Below, piece by piece: positions 1-6,099 of a DNA stretch of 6,099 nucleotides; positions within the stretch are counted from its first letter, which is position 1; each line of letters starts with the position of its first letter. Below the pieces are notes generated by a model. The model was not told the DNA's origin, did not search any database, and saw only the letters and a program-made list of their open reading frames with translations. Source of the stretch: Campylobacteraceae bacterium. Lineage in GTDB: Bacteria; Campylobacterota; Campylobacteria; Campylobacterales; Sulfurovaceae. A program made the translations under genes and the position numbers. Location: the NCBI GenBank assembly GCA_027002665.1, contig JALWZK010000161.1, positions 1 to 6,099 on the forward strand. Reading direction: 5' to 3'.

Positions 1-6
1 AATTTT

Positions 7-12
7 TATAAT
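7..12 (+). promoter_or_regulatory. candidate -10 box for the cytochrome gene
   Basis: TATAAT lies in a very AT-rich stretch about 77 bases before the chosen ATG. Campylobacterota housekeeping promoters usually show a good -10 and no conserved -35, so the absence of TTGACA is not a problem. The upstream side is cut by the window edge and other AT-rich matches exist nearby (for example TATATT at 26-31), so the assignment is tentative. Confidence 0.3.
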
Positions 13-49
13 AAAAAAAAGTATCTATATTTTAATATTTAAATAAAAA

Positions 50-66
50 ATGGATATATTATCCAT
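50..66. repeat. 7-bp inverted repeat with 3-nt spacer in the cytochrome leader
   Basis: ATGGATA and TATCCAT are perfect inverted copies separated by TAT. The repeat ends 22 bases before the ATG at 89 and just before the AAAGGA ribosome binding site. It could be a small operator or an mRNA hairpin near the translation start. It carries no U-tract, so it is not a terminator. Chance is not excluded in DNA this AT-rich, although each arm contains a GG/CC pair. Confidence 0.4.
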
Positions 67-88
67 AAAATGATTGAAAGGAATAAGT

Positions 89-598
89 ATGATTAGAAAA
101 GAATTTTTAATAGCACTGTCTGTATCAGCACTACTTCTCGGTGGTTGTGTCGATTCATCTACAGGTGCAGCAGCTAAGGCAGATATGGAGGGTGGAAAAA
201 AGACCACTACAACAGAGGTAAAAAAAGAGGCTCCTAAGGCAGAAGAGAAAAAGGTAGAAGCTCCAAAGAAAGAAGAGGCTAAAGCTCCAGTAACTGAAGA
301 GAAAAAGGCAGAAGAGCCTAAAAAGGAGGAGGCTAAGGCTCCAGCAAAAGAGGAGAAAAAGACGGAGGCCACTGTAAATACTGCTGTTTGTGCAGGTTGT
401 CACGGGGCAAACTTTGAGAAAAAAGCTATGGGGGTCTCAAAAGTAGTAAAAGATTTATCAAAAGATGAGATTATAAAAGCTCTTAAAGGGTATAAAGATG
501 GTAGCTATGGAGGCTCTATGAAATCTGTTATGAAGGGACAAGTAGCTGCACTTGATGATAAGGCAATAGAGGCAATTGCTAATAAAATTGGGAAATAA
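89..598 (+). CDS. lipoprotein monohaem cytochrome c with Lys/Glu/Ala/Pro tether
   Basis: This encodes a 169-residue exported electron-transfer protein. Residues 1-20 form a lipoprotein signal: MIRK, a hydrophobic stretch, then a lipobox LGGC with Cys20 as the lipidated residue. Residues 21 to about 94 are a charged, disordered-looking tether of Lys, Glu, Ala and Pro, including an 18-residue tandem repeat (59-76 and 77-94). The haem domain follows, with CAGCH at 101-105 and GGSMKSVMKGQV at 141-152; Met144 or Met148 is the likely distal ligand. The domain resembles the short class I c553-like cytochromes of Campylobacterota. I chose the ATG at 89 because AAAGGA sits 6 bases upstream; an in-frame TTG at 74 lacks such a site and would put five extra residues before the signal. 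The gene is monocistronic, bounded by the terminator at 606-630. Function beyond periplasmic electron carriage is inferred; redox partners are not visible. Confidence 0.9.
   Translation: MIRKEFLIALSVSALLLGGCVDSSTGAAAKADMEGGKKTTTTEVKKEAPKAEEKKVEAPKKEEAKAPVTEEKKAEEPKKEEAKAPAKEEKKTEATVNTAVCAGCHGANFEKKAMGVSKVVKDLSKDEIIKALKGYKDGSYGGSMKSVMKGQVAALDDKAIEAIANKIGK
263..370 (+). repeat. 54-bp in-frame tandem repeat, two units, in the cytochrome tether
   Basis: Units 263-316 and 317-370 each encode 18 residues beginning PKKEEAKAP. About 40 of 54 bases match, and many differences are third-position changes, so the duplication looks old and kept for its composition. The preceding stretch, around residues 46-58, resembles a shortened third copy. 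The result is a long, highly charged tether between the lipid anchor and the haem domain. Confidence 0.85.
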
Positions 599-605
599 TA
601 GATTG

Positions 606-630
606 AAAAAGAGGTATAAAACCTCTTTTT
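606..630 (+). terminator. intrinsic terminator after the cytochrome gene
   Basis: AAAAAGAGGT and ACCTCTTTTT form a perfect 10-bp stem around the loop ATAAA, with the T-run forming the 3' arm. It begins 8 bases after the cytochrome stop codon. The hairpin is symmetric, so it could also stop transcription coming from the other side, but no minus-strand gene is seen to need it. Confidence 0.85.
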
Positions 631-654
631 AATAGCTCTTAAGTAGAAATCTTA

Positions 655-660
655 TAAAAT
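655..660 (+). promoter_or_regulatory. candidate -10 box for the sirtuin gene
   Basis: TAAAAT within CTTATAAAAT lies between the terminator at 606-630 and the sirtuin start, so a promoter is required in this gap. It would place the transcript start near 667 and give a leader of roughly 40 bases. No -35 match is evident, which is usual in Campylobacterota. Confidence 0.4.
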
Positions 661-693
661 CTTTAGCAATTGAGTAGTTCACAAAATATATGG

Positions 694-697
694 GGAG
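694..697 (+). promoter_or_regulatory. ribosome binding site of the sirtuin gene
   Basis: GGAG, within TGGGGAGATA, lies 9 bases before the ATG at 707 and supports that start. Confidence 0.7.
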
Positions 698-706
698 ATA
701 TAATAA

Positions 707-1405
707 ATGAGCAGTAAAAAAGTATATATTGTAAGTGGAGCGGGACTCTCTGCTGAATCTGGAATAAGAACTTTTAGAGATAGTGGTGGTCTCTGGGAAG
801 AGTATAGTATTGAAGAGGTCTGCTCAGTTGATGGATTTAGAAGAGATAGAGAGAAGGTATCCAATTTTTATGATGCTCGTCGTGCCGACTTAAAGAATAG
901 AAAACCAAACTATGCACATAAACGGATAGCGGAACTCAAAAATAGATACCCCGATAATATTGTAGTATTGACCCAAAATGTAGATGATTTGTTGGAGAGA
1001 GCAGGGTGTAGAGATGTTATCCATCTACATGGAACGCTAACCGATTTGAGATGTGAAGAGTGCAAAAAAGTATTTCATATAGGTTATAAGAGTCAAAAAG
1101 GGGTTATCTGTCCATATTGTGGCTCTGCCAATATTAGACACAATGTTGTAATGTTTGGTGAACCGGCTCCAGCATATAGATATTTAAATGAACTATATAA
1201 CTATGCTGATATGGTAGTGGTCATTGGCACAAGTGGAGAGGTGATTGATACTGCATTTATGGCACAGTTAGTAGATTACTCCATTTTAAACAATCTCGAT
1301 GTTAATGAGTATCATGATAAATATTTTAAGGTTAAACTCTATAAACCCGCAACCAAGGCGATAGATGAGATATATAATCTAATTGAGGAGTTTTTATCGG
1401 ATTAA
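707..1405 (+). CDS. cobB: NAD-dependent protein deacylase, CobB/SIRT5-class sirtuin
   Basis: This 232-residue protein matches the usual length of short bacterial sirtuins, which remove acyl groups from lysines using NAD+ and release nicotinamide and O-acyl-ADP-ribose. The Rossmann NAD motif GAGLSAESGIRTFRD is at 11-25, TQNVDDLLERAG at 89-100, and the catalytic His is H108 in HLHGT. A four-Cys zinc site is made by C116, C119, C135 and C138. Y55 and R58 form the Y-x-x-R pair that, in SIRT5 and E. coli CobB, holds succinyl and malonyl groups, so desuccinylase activity is plausible alongside deacetylase activity. Two departures from consensus are VVMFGE at 147-152 (class III enzymes usually have VVWFGE) and GTSGEVIDTA at 174-183, where the common VxPAA is lost. 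All core catalytic residues remain. It appears to be transcribed alone and runs tail to tail into ppk2. Its targets cannot be read from the sequence; regulation of metabolic enzymes such as acetyl-CoA synthetase is the family precedent. Confidence 0.93.
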   Translation: MSSKKVYIVSGAGLSAESGIRTFRDSGGLWEEYSIEEVCSVDGFRRDREKVSNFYDARRADLKNRKPNYAHKRIAELKNRYPDNIVVLTQNVDDLLERAGCRDVIHLHGTLTDLRCEECKKVFHIGYKSQKGVICPYCGSANIRHNVVMFGEPAPAYRYLNELYNYADMVVVIGTSGEVIDTAFMAQLVDYSILNNLDVNEYHDKYFKVKLYKPATKAIDEIYNLIEEFLSD

Positions 1406-1410
1406 TATAG

Positions 1411-2223
1411 CTATTTTAAAGAAAATTTAAACTCTTTCTCCATTCTAATGGCCTCATCACTTCCATAAATTACAATATCTCTATCCACAACTATCTCATC
1501 ACGGTTAATTTTATTTGGATATTCAACAAAATTTAAAATATGCTTAATTGTATTTAATCTCGCTTTTCTCTTATTATCGCTCTTGATAACTGTCCAAGGT
1601 GCAGTAGATGTGTGTGTGGTGCTTAACATCATAAACTTAGCCAGACTATACTCATTCCATAATCTCTGTGCCTCTCTATCTACAGATGATAGTTTATACT
1701 GTTTTAATGGGTCATTCTCTCGCTCTTTAATTCTCTTCGCCTGCTCCTTTTTGGATACTGAAAAGTAGAATTTAAATAGCTGAATCCCATCTTCAACCAA
1801 CATCTTTTCAAATTCTGGAACATCTCTCAAAAATTTGCGGTGTTGTCTCTCTGTGCAGAATCCCATTACAGGCTCTACCATAGCACGATTATACCACGAC
1901 CTATCAAATAGCACAATCTCCCCTGCTGATGGTAGATGTGCTACATATCTCTGAAAATACCACTGTGTCTGCTCTTTATTTGTAGGCTTTTCCAAGGCTA
2001 CAACCCTTGCACCTCTCGGATTAAGGTGGTCTGTAATTCTCTTAATTGTCCCCCCTTTTCCTGCGGCATCTCTACCCTCAAATAACATAAGGACTCTAAG
2101 CCCTTTCTCTTTAACATAGTTCTGAAATTTTAAAAGCTCGACTTGAAGTTTTCTTAACTCCTTTTCATACTCTAACTTCTCTCTTTTGACCCATATTTGA
2201 ACTTTTTTACTACTTTTATTCAA
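1411..2223 (-). CDS. ppk2: polyphosphate kinase 2, class I (polyP-dependent nucleotide kinase)
   Basis: This 270-residue, single-domain PPK2 is a cytoplasmic enzyme that moves phosphate between polyphosphate and nucleotides, mostly making NTP from NDP. The Walker A loop is at 48-58 (FEGRDAAGKGG), followed by an NPRG segment at 68-71 and QWYFQRYVAHLP at 87-98. Walker B is at 106-114 (FDRSWYNRA), then VMGFCTE at 119-125. The lid-type stretch RENDPLKQYKLSSVD is at 168-182, with Tyr where KQWKLS is usual. The layout and length fit class I, so ADP or GDP is the expected acceptor, but nucleotide preference cannot be assigned by eye. The start is TTG at 2223: it has AGGAG 5 bases upstream and overlaps the maf stop by 8 bp. 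The first in-frame Met is residue 46, within the core fold, so no ATG alternative works. It is the last gene of the alaS unit and is probably translationally coupled to maf. Confidence 0.95.
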   Translation of the reverse strand: MNKSSKKVQIWVKREKLEYEKELRKLQVELLKFQNYVKEKGLRVLMLFEGRDAAGKGGTIKRITDHLNPRGARVVALEKPTNKEQTQWYFQRYVAHLPSAGEIVLFDRSWYNRAMVEPVMGFCTERQHRKFLRDVPEFEKMLVEDGIQLFKFYFSVSKKEQAKRIKERENDPLKQYKLSSVDREAQRLWNEYSLAKFMMLSTTHTSTAPWTVIKSDNKRKARLNTIKHILNFVEYPNKINRDEIVVDRDIVIYGSDEAIRMEKEFKFSLK

Positions 2224-2788
2224 ATCTACTCCTATTAAGATATTTTAACCACCCAATAAGTTTTTCAACCTGAAGTCCCATAGCAGTAGTCTCATACCCT
2301 CTTACAGACTCTATATACTTTTTACAAAATCCCTCCACCATACAACCACCAGCTTTGCCTCTCCACTCTCCACTCTGTAGATACTTTTCCAACTCATCTC
2401 TATCGAAAGAGGAGAATTTATAATATGTGGCTGAAATGTCTATTAGGTAGAACTCTCTACTCTTGAGGTGCATAGCTGATATAATAGATATATATGAGTT
2501 GCTTTGAAGGTTTAAAATCCTTCTTGCATCATCAATATCTTTAGGTTTTCTAAGTATCTCTCCATCTATAGTCGATACAACCGAGTCTGCTGTAAGTAGG
2601 GGTAATTCTAATCCAAACTCTCTTATGGCAGACTCCAATTTACCTTTACTTGATAGGTATGCAAAATCCTTAGCTATATCGGTTTCTATTTGCTCTTCAT
2701 TATATTTTGGGGCTTTCTGTATAAACTCTATATTTGCTTTTTTTAAAAGTAAAGCACGAGATTTAGAGTTAGAGGCGAGATGTATCAT
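2216..2788 (-). CDS. maf: Maf-family nucleotide pyrophosphatase
   Basis: This 190-residue Maf protein belongs to the family that hydrolyses non-canonical or surplus nucleoside triphosphates to monophosphates, cleaning the nucleotide pool; older annotations call it a septum formation inhibitor. Visible motifs are LASNSKSRALLL at 4-15 (phosphate-binding start), LTADSVVS at 65-72 with catalytic Asp68, LRKPKD at 79-84 with Lys81, and GKAGGCMVEG at 144-153 followed by MGLQVEKL at 170-177. The GKAG segment normally carries the residue separating the dTTP/UTP type (IQG) from the m7GTP type (SEG). Here it reads MVEG, in a divergent version like other Campylobacterota Maf proteins, so substrate is unresolved. 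The ATG abuts the stop of the upstream membrane protein with no gap, and GAGG lies 7 bases upstream. Maf next to alaS is, as I recall, a recurring arrangement in Campylobacterota. Confidence 0.93.
   Translation of the reverse strand: MIHLASNSKSRALLLKKANIEFIQKAPKYNEEQIETDIAKDFAYLSSKGKLESAIREFGLELPLLTADSVVSTIDGEILRKPKDIDDARRILNLQSNSYISIISAMHLKSREFYLIDISATYYKFSSFDRDELEKYLQSGEWRGKAGGCMVEGFCKKYIESVRGYETTAMGLQVEKLIGWLKYLNRSRFE
2229..2233 (-). promoter_or_regulatory. ribosome binding site deciding the TTG start of ppk2
   Basis: AGGAG on the minus strand lies inside the end of maf, 5 bases before TTG at 2223. It is the main reason to accept a non-ATG start for ppk2. It has the same form as the site before the CopD/HemJ-like gene. 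Confidence 0.75.
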
Positions 2789-3274
2789 CTAAAAACCTCT
2801 TAAAGTAATACCCAGCCATAGGGCTATAACCCCTAAGAGTATATTTATTGGAAGTAGAAGATTTGGAATAAGAGCTATATTCTCCTTTGCCCCCTCTAAA
2901 TCTCCTAAGTCAAATAGTTTTTTACCTCTTCTTCTCTTAATATAGATATATACAAAGTTTATAGTCATAATTAACCATATCGTCTCTTTAATGTGTATTA
3001 TAAATTTATGCTCTCTAAAATCTAATCCCATTGACATAATGGTAGCTGTTATAATTATAATAATAATAAATGGGATAACTATATTGAAAAATCTTCCCAT
3101 TATATCTAAGGTTTTACCCAGCCTAACTCTACTATCCTCTATAAGTTGTAGATTTGGGTGAACTGATAGGCGAATTGCTATCATACCTCCAACCCAAATA
3201 ATTGCCGAAATTACATGTAAAAATATAATAATATGTGCATATGCACTAAATATCTCCATTAAACTCTCTTTCAA
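2789..3274 (-). CDS. four-helix membrane protein, CopD/HemJ-like
   Basis: This 161-residue integral membrane protein has four likely helices near residues 13-37, 63-83, 91-112 and 134-157, with the basic stretch KRRRG at 113-117 after helix three. Helix one carries [14 protein letters not shown] followed by R35 and H39, and the start of helix three carries H94 and K96 (HIKETIW). A His-x6-Trp-x-Gly-Gly helix, a later Arg and His, and HxK at helix three resemble HemJ (protoporphyrinogen IX oxidase) and the related CopD fold, both small His-containing membrane families. It could bind haem or copper, or be an uncharacterised relative; enzyme activity is not claimed. The start taken is TTG at 3274, which overlaps the alaS stop by 4 bp (TTGA) and has AGGAG 5 bases upstream. 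An ATG at 3259, five codons later, is the alternative. It lies in the alaS unit and abuts maf directly. Confidence 0.75.
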   Translation of the reverse strand: MKESLMEIFSAYAHIIIFLHVISAIIWVGGMIAIRLSVHPNLQLIEDSRVRLGKTLDIMGRFFNIVIPFIIIIIITATIMSMGLDFREHKFIIHIKETIWLIMTINFVYIYIKRRRGKKLFDLGDLEGAKENIALIPNLLLPINILLGVIALWLGITLRGF

Positions 3275-5817
3275 ATTCTCTCCTTAATATATTTTAAAGC
3301 TCTCTTTTTAGCCTCATCTATTTTAGATATATCTTTTCCTCCAGCTTGTGCAAAGTCGGCTCTTCCACCACCTCCACCACCTAAGATTGGAGCTATCTCC
3401 TTTATCCAATCTCCTGCTTTAATTGAGCAGTTTTTAGAGCCACTTGCAATTAATACTTTATTTCCTCTCTTTTGGAATAACATAATGGCAAGATTATCAT
3501 ATCTATTCTTAGCCTCATCTATAAGTTCTTTAATATCTCCGATGACTACCTCATCAATAATAACATTAACTCCAGATATATTTTGAGCTTTTAACTCCTT
3601 TTTAGTTGATTTTAGAGCATCTTTAAGCTCCTGTTTGAGTTTTTTAATCTCATCTTTAAGTCTATTTATTCCAACTATTGGATTTTGATTTTTAAGCTCC
3701 CTCTTTATATCTCTTAGCTCATCTCGTAAACCATTAACAGCTCTTACGGCACTCTCTCCACATATAGCCTCTACCCGTCTAACTCCTGCACTAACTCCAC
3801 TCTCTTTGGTAATCATAAATAGTCCAATTTGAGATGTATTATCGACATGAGTTCCACCACAAAGCTCTATTGAGCTATCTCCAAAAGTGACAACTCTGAC
3901 ACTATCTCCATACTTCTCCCCAAATAGAGCCATAGCACCACTCGCCTTTGCCTCATCTATACTCATAATCTTAGTTACTCTTGGAATTGCTCTTATAATC
4001 TTATCATTTACCCAATCTTCTACTTTCCGTATCTCATCTTGACTCATAGGTTGAGGGTGAGAGAAGTCGAATCGGAGTCTATGCTCATCATTGAGTGAAC
4101 CTGCTTGAGTTACATGTTCTCCGAGAACTGCTCTAAGTCCTGCATGTAGTAGGTGAGTTGCCGAGTGGTGTTTCTCTATCTCTCTTCTTGTGCTATCTAC
4201 TAAGGCTTCAACTCTATCACCTACGGTGACTCTCCCCTCCACTTTAGATAGGTTCATACCCAAAAACTTTTTTGTATCTAATACTTTAGCCTCTCCCAAT
4301 AGCTCCCCTCTATCTCCAATCTGTCCCCCCGACTCTGCATAGAAGGGGGTCTTATCCAATAGAACCCAACCTATTTCATCAATAGAATCAACCTCTCTAA
4401 AGTTCTCATCTAAGAGAGCTAAAACCGTCGCTGTTGTCTGTTTTACTTCATATCCTACAAACTCATTCTCTCCAAACTTCTCTTTTAATCTCTTAAAGTC
4501 ACCTACTATTAATTCATCTCCTGTCCCTCTCCAGTTTGCTTTAGATTGTGCCTTTTGGGCCTCCATTTTCCTATTGAATCCTTCAATATCTAACTCTATA
4601 TTTTTTTCCCTCAACATATCTTGAGTTAAATCTAATGGGAAACCGTAAGTATCATATAGTTTAAATGCAATCTCCCCATTAAATATATTTTTAGTCCTCT
4701 TTAACTCCTCATTAAATAGCTTAATTCCAGCCTCAATAGTATTAAAAAATCTCTCCTCTTCTATCTTCATGGCACTCTTAATCGCCTCTGCTCTATCCTT
4801 GAGATAGTCATAATTTTTCCCCATAATATCTATGAGAGTTCCTACTAATCTATATATAAATGGTTCTCTAAATCCCAAAAGATAGCCATGACGGATAGCT
4901 CTTCTCATAATTCTTCTTAGGACATATCCCCTACCCTCTTTATCAAAATTGACACCTTGAGCCAATAGAAAAGATACAGAGCGAAGATGGTCAGCTATAA
5001 CTCTATAAGAGGCACTATTTCTACTCTCATAGTTATATGGTATATTGATAAGCTCTCCAATCTTATTTAAGATAGGCATAAATAGGGAAGAGTGGTAATT
5101 ATTTAAAACCCCCTCTTTAATGGCTACAACTCTCTCCAATCCCATACCTGTATCTATGCTCGGTTTTGGAAGTGGAGTTAATACTCCATTAATATCTCGC
5201 TCATACTGCATAAATACTAAATTCCAAATCTCCAGAAATCTATCTCCATCTCCACCCATCACATCTTCAGGTGAGTTAAAATGCTCCTCCCCTTGGTCAT
5301 AAAAAATCTCACTACATGGTCCACATGGTCCCGTATCTCCCATCTGCCAAAAGTTATCTTTATCCCCAAAACGCATAATTCTATCTCTCGATATATGTTT
5401 CTCCCATATAGAGAACGCCTCATCATCGTTGTTATGCACAGTTACCCATAGCTTCTCAATAGGTAAATTGAGATATTTAGATGAGGTGACAAACTCCCAC
5501 GCATAGGCTATAGCCTCCTCTTTAAAGTAGTCTGCAAATGAGAAGTTTCCGAGCATCTCAAATAGAGTGTGGTGTCTCGCTGTATATCCTACATTATCAA
5601 GGTCATTATGTTTTCCCCCTGCCCTTATACAGAGTTGTGAAGAGGTGGCACGGGGAGGATTAGGGATAGGAGCATATCCGGTAAATATATTTTTAAACTG
5701 CACCATACCTGCATTTGTAAACATAAGAGTAGCATCATCTGGCACAAGAGGTGAGCTGGGGACAATCTTATGCCCTTTACTCTGAAAAAAATCTAAAAAT
5801 TGTTGTCTATAATCCAT
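3271..5817 (-). CDS. alaS: alanyl-tRNA synthetase
   Basis: This complete 848-residue cytoplasmic enzyme charges tRNA-Ala with alanine and clears mischarged Ser/Gly-tRNA-Ala; the length is slightly below the common 870-880. The aminoacylation domain holds [10 protein letters not shown] at 33-42, [12 protein letters not shown] at 81-92, [14 protein letters not shown] at 157-170 and DTGMGLERV at 222-230. A tRNA-recognition region follows, with [11 protein letters not shown] at 301-311. The editing domain has its four zinc ligands intact: H551 and H555 in [11 protein letters not shown], and C653 and H657 in [17 protein letters not shown] at 674-684 ends that domain. A Lys/Glu coiled-coil-like stretch, about 695-745, leads to the C-Ala domain with a six-glycine run ([15 protein letters not shown]). 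The ATG at 5817 gives the canonical N-terminus, with GGGA 8 bases upstream. It heads the four-gene unit and its stop overlaps the next gene. Confidence 0.98.
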   Translation of the reverse strand: MDYRQQFLDFFQSKGHKIVPSSPLVPDDATLMFTNAGMVQFKNIFTGYAPIPNPPRATSSQLCIRAGGKHNDLDNVGYTARHHTLFEMLGNFSFADYFKEEAIAYAWEFVTSSKYLNLPIEKLWVTVHNNDDEAFSIWEKHISRDRIMRFGDKDNFWQMGDTGPCGPCSEIFYDQGEEHFNSPEDVMGGDGDRFLEIWNLVFMQYERDINGVLTPLPKPSIDTGMGLERVVAIKEGVLNNYHSSLFMPILNKIGELINIPYNYESRNSASYRVIADHLRSVSFLLAQGVNFDKEGRGYVLRRIMRRAIRHGYLLGFREPFIYRLVGTLIDIMGKNYDYLKDRAEAIKSAMKIEEERFFNTIEAGIKLFNEELKRTKNIFNGEIAFKLYDTYGFPLDLTQDMLREKNIELDIEGFNRKMEAQKAQSKANWRGTGDELIVGDFKRLKEKFGENEFVGYEVKQTTATVLALLDENFREVDSIDEIGWVLLDKTPFYAESGGQIGDRGELLGEAKVLDTKKFLGMNLSKVEGRVTVGDRVEALVDSTRREIEKHHSATHLLHAGLRAVLGEHVTQAGSLNDEHRLRFDFSHPQPMSQDEIRKVEDWVNDKIIRAIPRVTKIMSIDEAKASGAMALFGEKYGDSVRVVTFGDSSIELCGGTHVDNTSQIGLFMITKESGVSAGVRRVEAICGESAVRAVNGLRDELRDIKRELKNQNPIVGINRLKDEIKKLKQELKDALKSTKKELKAQNISGVNVIIDEVVIGDIKELIDEAKNRYDNLAIMLFQKRGNKVLIASGSKNCSIKAGDWIKEIAPILGGGGGGRADFAQAGGKDISKIDEAKKRALKYIKERI
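3280..3284 (-). promoter_or_regulatory. ribosome binding site for the TTG start of the CopD/HemJ-like gene
   Basis: AGGAG on the minus strand lies inside the last codons of alaS, 5 bases before TTG at 3274. It favours the TTG over the ATG at 3259, which has only a GAGAG stretch upstream. Confidence 0.65.
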
Positions 5818-5846
5818 ATTTATAATCCCATTTTTTTATTGGGAAT

Positions 5847-5852
5847 ATTTTA
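5847..5852 (-). promoter_or_regulatory. candidate -10 box for the alaS unit
   Basis: On the minus strand TAAAAT occurs in TTTTAGATAAAAT, a form common in Campylobacterota promoters. It lies in the 80-base gap between the YgjP-like gene and alaS. The transcript would start near 5840 and have a leader of about 22 bases. Read-through from the upstream gene is also possible, because no terminator is seen in the gap. Confidence 0.45.
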
Positions 5853-5897
5853 TCTAAAATGAGGTTAATAACAAAGATTTTTATTACTTTTTTTTGT

Positions 5898-6099
5898 TTA
5901 AATAGTCTCCAATTTCGCTTTTCTATTCTGCCAATCGGGCATATGGAGAGTTAAATAGTTATAGAAATCTCTATTATGATGATAGTGTAAAAGATGTGTT
6001 AATTCGTGAAAAATTACATACTCTATTGCTACCTTGGGTTTTTTTATAAGCTCAAGATTAAGATTTATATATGATTTTTGAGGATTAAAGGAACAACAT
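5898..6099 (-). CDS. YgjP-type (DUF45) zinc metallopeptidase, C-terminal part only
   Basis: The minus strand from the window edge reads open for 66 residues to a TAA at 5898-5900. The fragment begins CCSFNPQKSYINLNLEL, as expected just after the WGSC motif that would lie outside the window. It then has IEYVIFHELTHLLHYHHNRDFY: a HExxH zinc motif (fragment residues 31-35) followed, five residues later, by a third His (H41), and MPDWQNRKAKLE near the end. This HExxH-x5-H arrangement and the MPDxxxRK tail are hallmarks of the YgjP/DUF45 (SprT/WLM-related) putative metal-dependent hydrolases. The family's natural substrate is not established. The N-terminal part lies beyond 6099. It is on the same strand as alaS, 80 bases upstream of it. 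Confidence 0.88.
   Translation of the reverse strand, partial: CCSFNPQKSYINLNLELIKKPKVAIEYVIFHELTHLLHYHHNRDFYNYLTLHMPDWQNRKAKLETI

Noticed and set aside
74..88. TTG at 74 as the start of the cytochrome gene
   Set aside because: The AAAGGA site overlaps this region and sits 6 bases before ATG 89, which also gives a normal-length lipoprotein signal.
25..403. Two long minus-strand open frames (25-372 and 155-403) opposite the cytochrome gene
   Set aside because: They mirror the Lys/Glu/Ala/Pro tether, giving Ser/Phe/Ala or Leu/Phe/Ser low-complexity protein. The plus strand has a clear start, lipobox and haem motif.
699..704. TATAAT just before the sirtuin ATG as a -10 box
   Set aside because: It is only 2 bases before the start codon, so the transcript would begin inside the gene.
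679..864. Minus-strand open frame at the start of the sirtuin gene
   Set aside because: It is opposite the conserved NAD-binding motif of the sirtuin, with no recognisable domain.
1583..1768. Plus-strand open frame inside ppk2
   Set aside because: It is opposite well-conserved PPK2 coding sequence and resembles no family.
5120..5785. Two plus-strand open frames (5120-5302 and 5567-5785) inside alaS
   Set aside because: They are opposite the highly conserved aminoacylation domain of alaS and have no recognisable features.
5826..5844. TCCCA/TGGGA hairpin covering the alaS ribosome binding site as a translational switch
   Set aside because: The stem is only 5 bp with a 9-nt loop. The best -10 box at 5847-5852 puts the transcript start near 5840, so the upstream arm would mostly not be in the mRNA.
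1..6099. CRISPR arrays, insertion sequences, tRNA or rRNA genes, phage or defence genes
   Set aside because: No regularly spaced repeats, transposase motifs, tRNA cloverleaf or rRNA signatures were seen; nearly all sequence is explained by the listed genes.

Overview
The window is AT-rich, has short intergenic gaps, and encodes proteins that look like those of the Campylobacterota (former Epsilonproteobacteria). The clues are the divergent Maf sequence type, the c553-like cytochrome with its GGSMKSVMKGQV segment, and TAAAAT-type -10 boxes without a clear -35. A free-living, respiring, sulfur-oxidiser-like member is plausible, but genus cannot be fixed from this sequence alone.

Left part, plus strand (about 1-1405). 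A short leader with a 7-bp inverted repeat precedes a lipoprotein monohaem cytochrome c (89-598). It has a lipobox Cys, a Lys/Glu/Ala/Pro tether built from an 18-residue tandem repeat, and a CAGCH haem domain. A strong intrinsic terminator (606-630) closes that unit. A separate promoter and ribosome binding site then serve a CobB/SIRT5-class sirtuin (707-1405).

Middle and right part, minus strand (1411-5817). Four genes, in transcription order, form one tightly packed unit: alaS, a four-helix CopD/HemJ-like membrane protein, maf, and a class I ppk2. The first and third junctions overlap by 4 and 8 bp, and the middle one abuts exactly. The two overlapping junctions both use an AGGAG-N5-TTG start placed in the end of the upstream gene, which implies translational coupling. 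The unit combines tRNA charging, nucleotide-pool cleaning and polyphosphate-driven nucleotide phosphorylation, with a membrane protein of unknown role. ppk2 meets the sirtuin gene tail to tail with only 5 bp between stop codons and no visible terminator.

Right edge, minus strand (5898-6099). The C-terminal 66 residues of a YgjP-type (DUF45) zinc metallopeptidase enter from beyond the window, upstream of alaS.

Most genes here belong to well-known families. I do not see a clear, new multi-gene system. The points most worth following are the tethered cytochrome, the HemJ/CopD-like protein inside the alaS-maf unit, and the reused TTG coupling junction.
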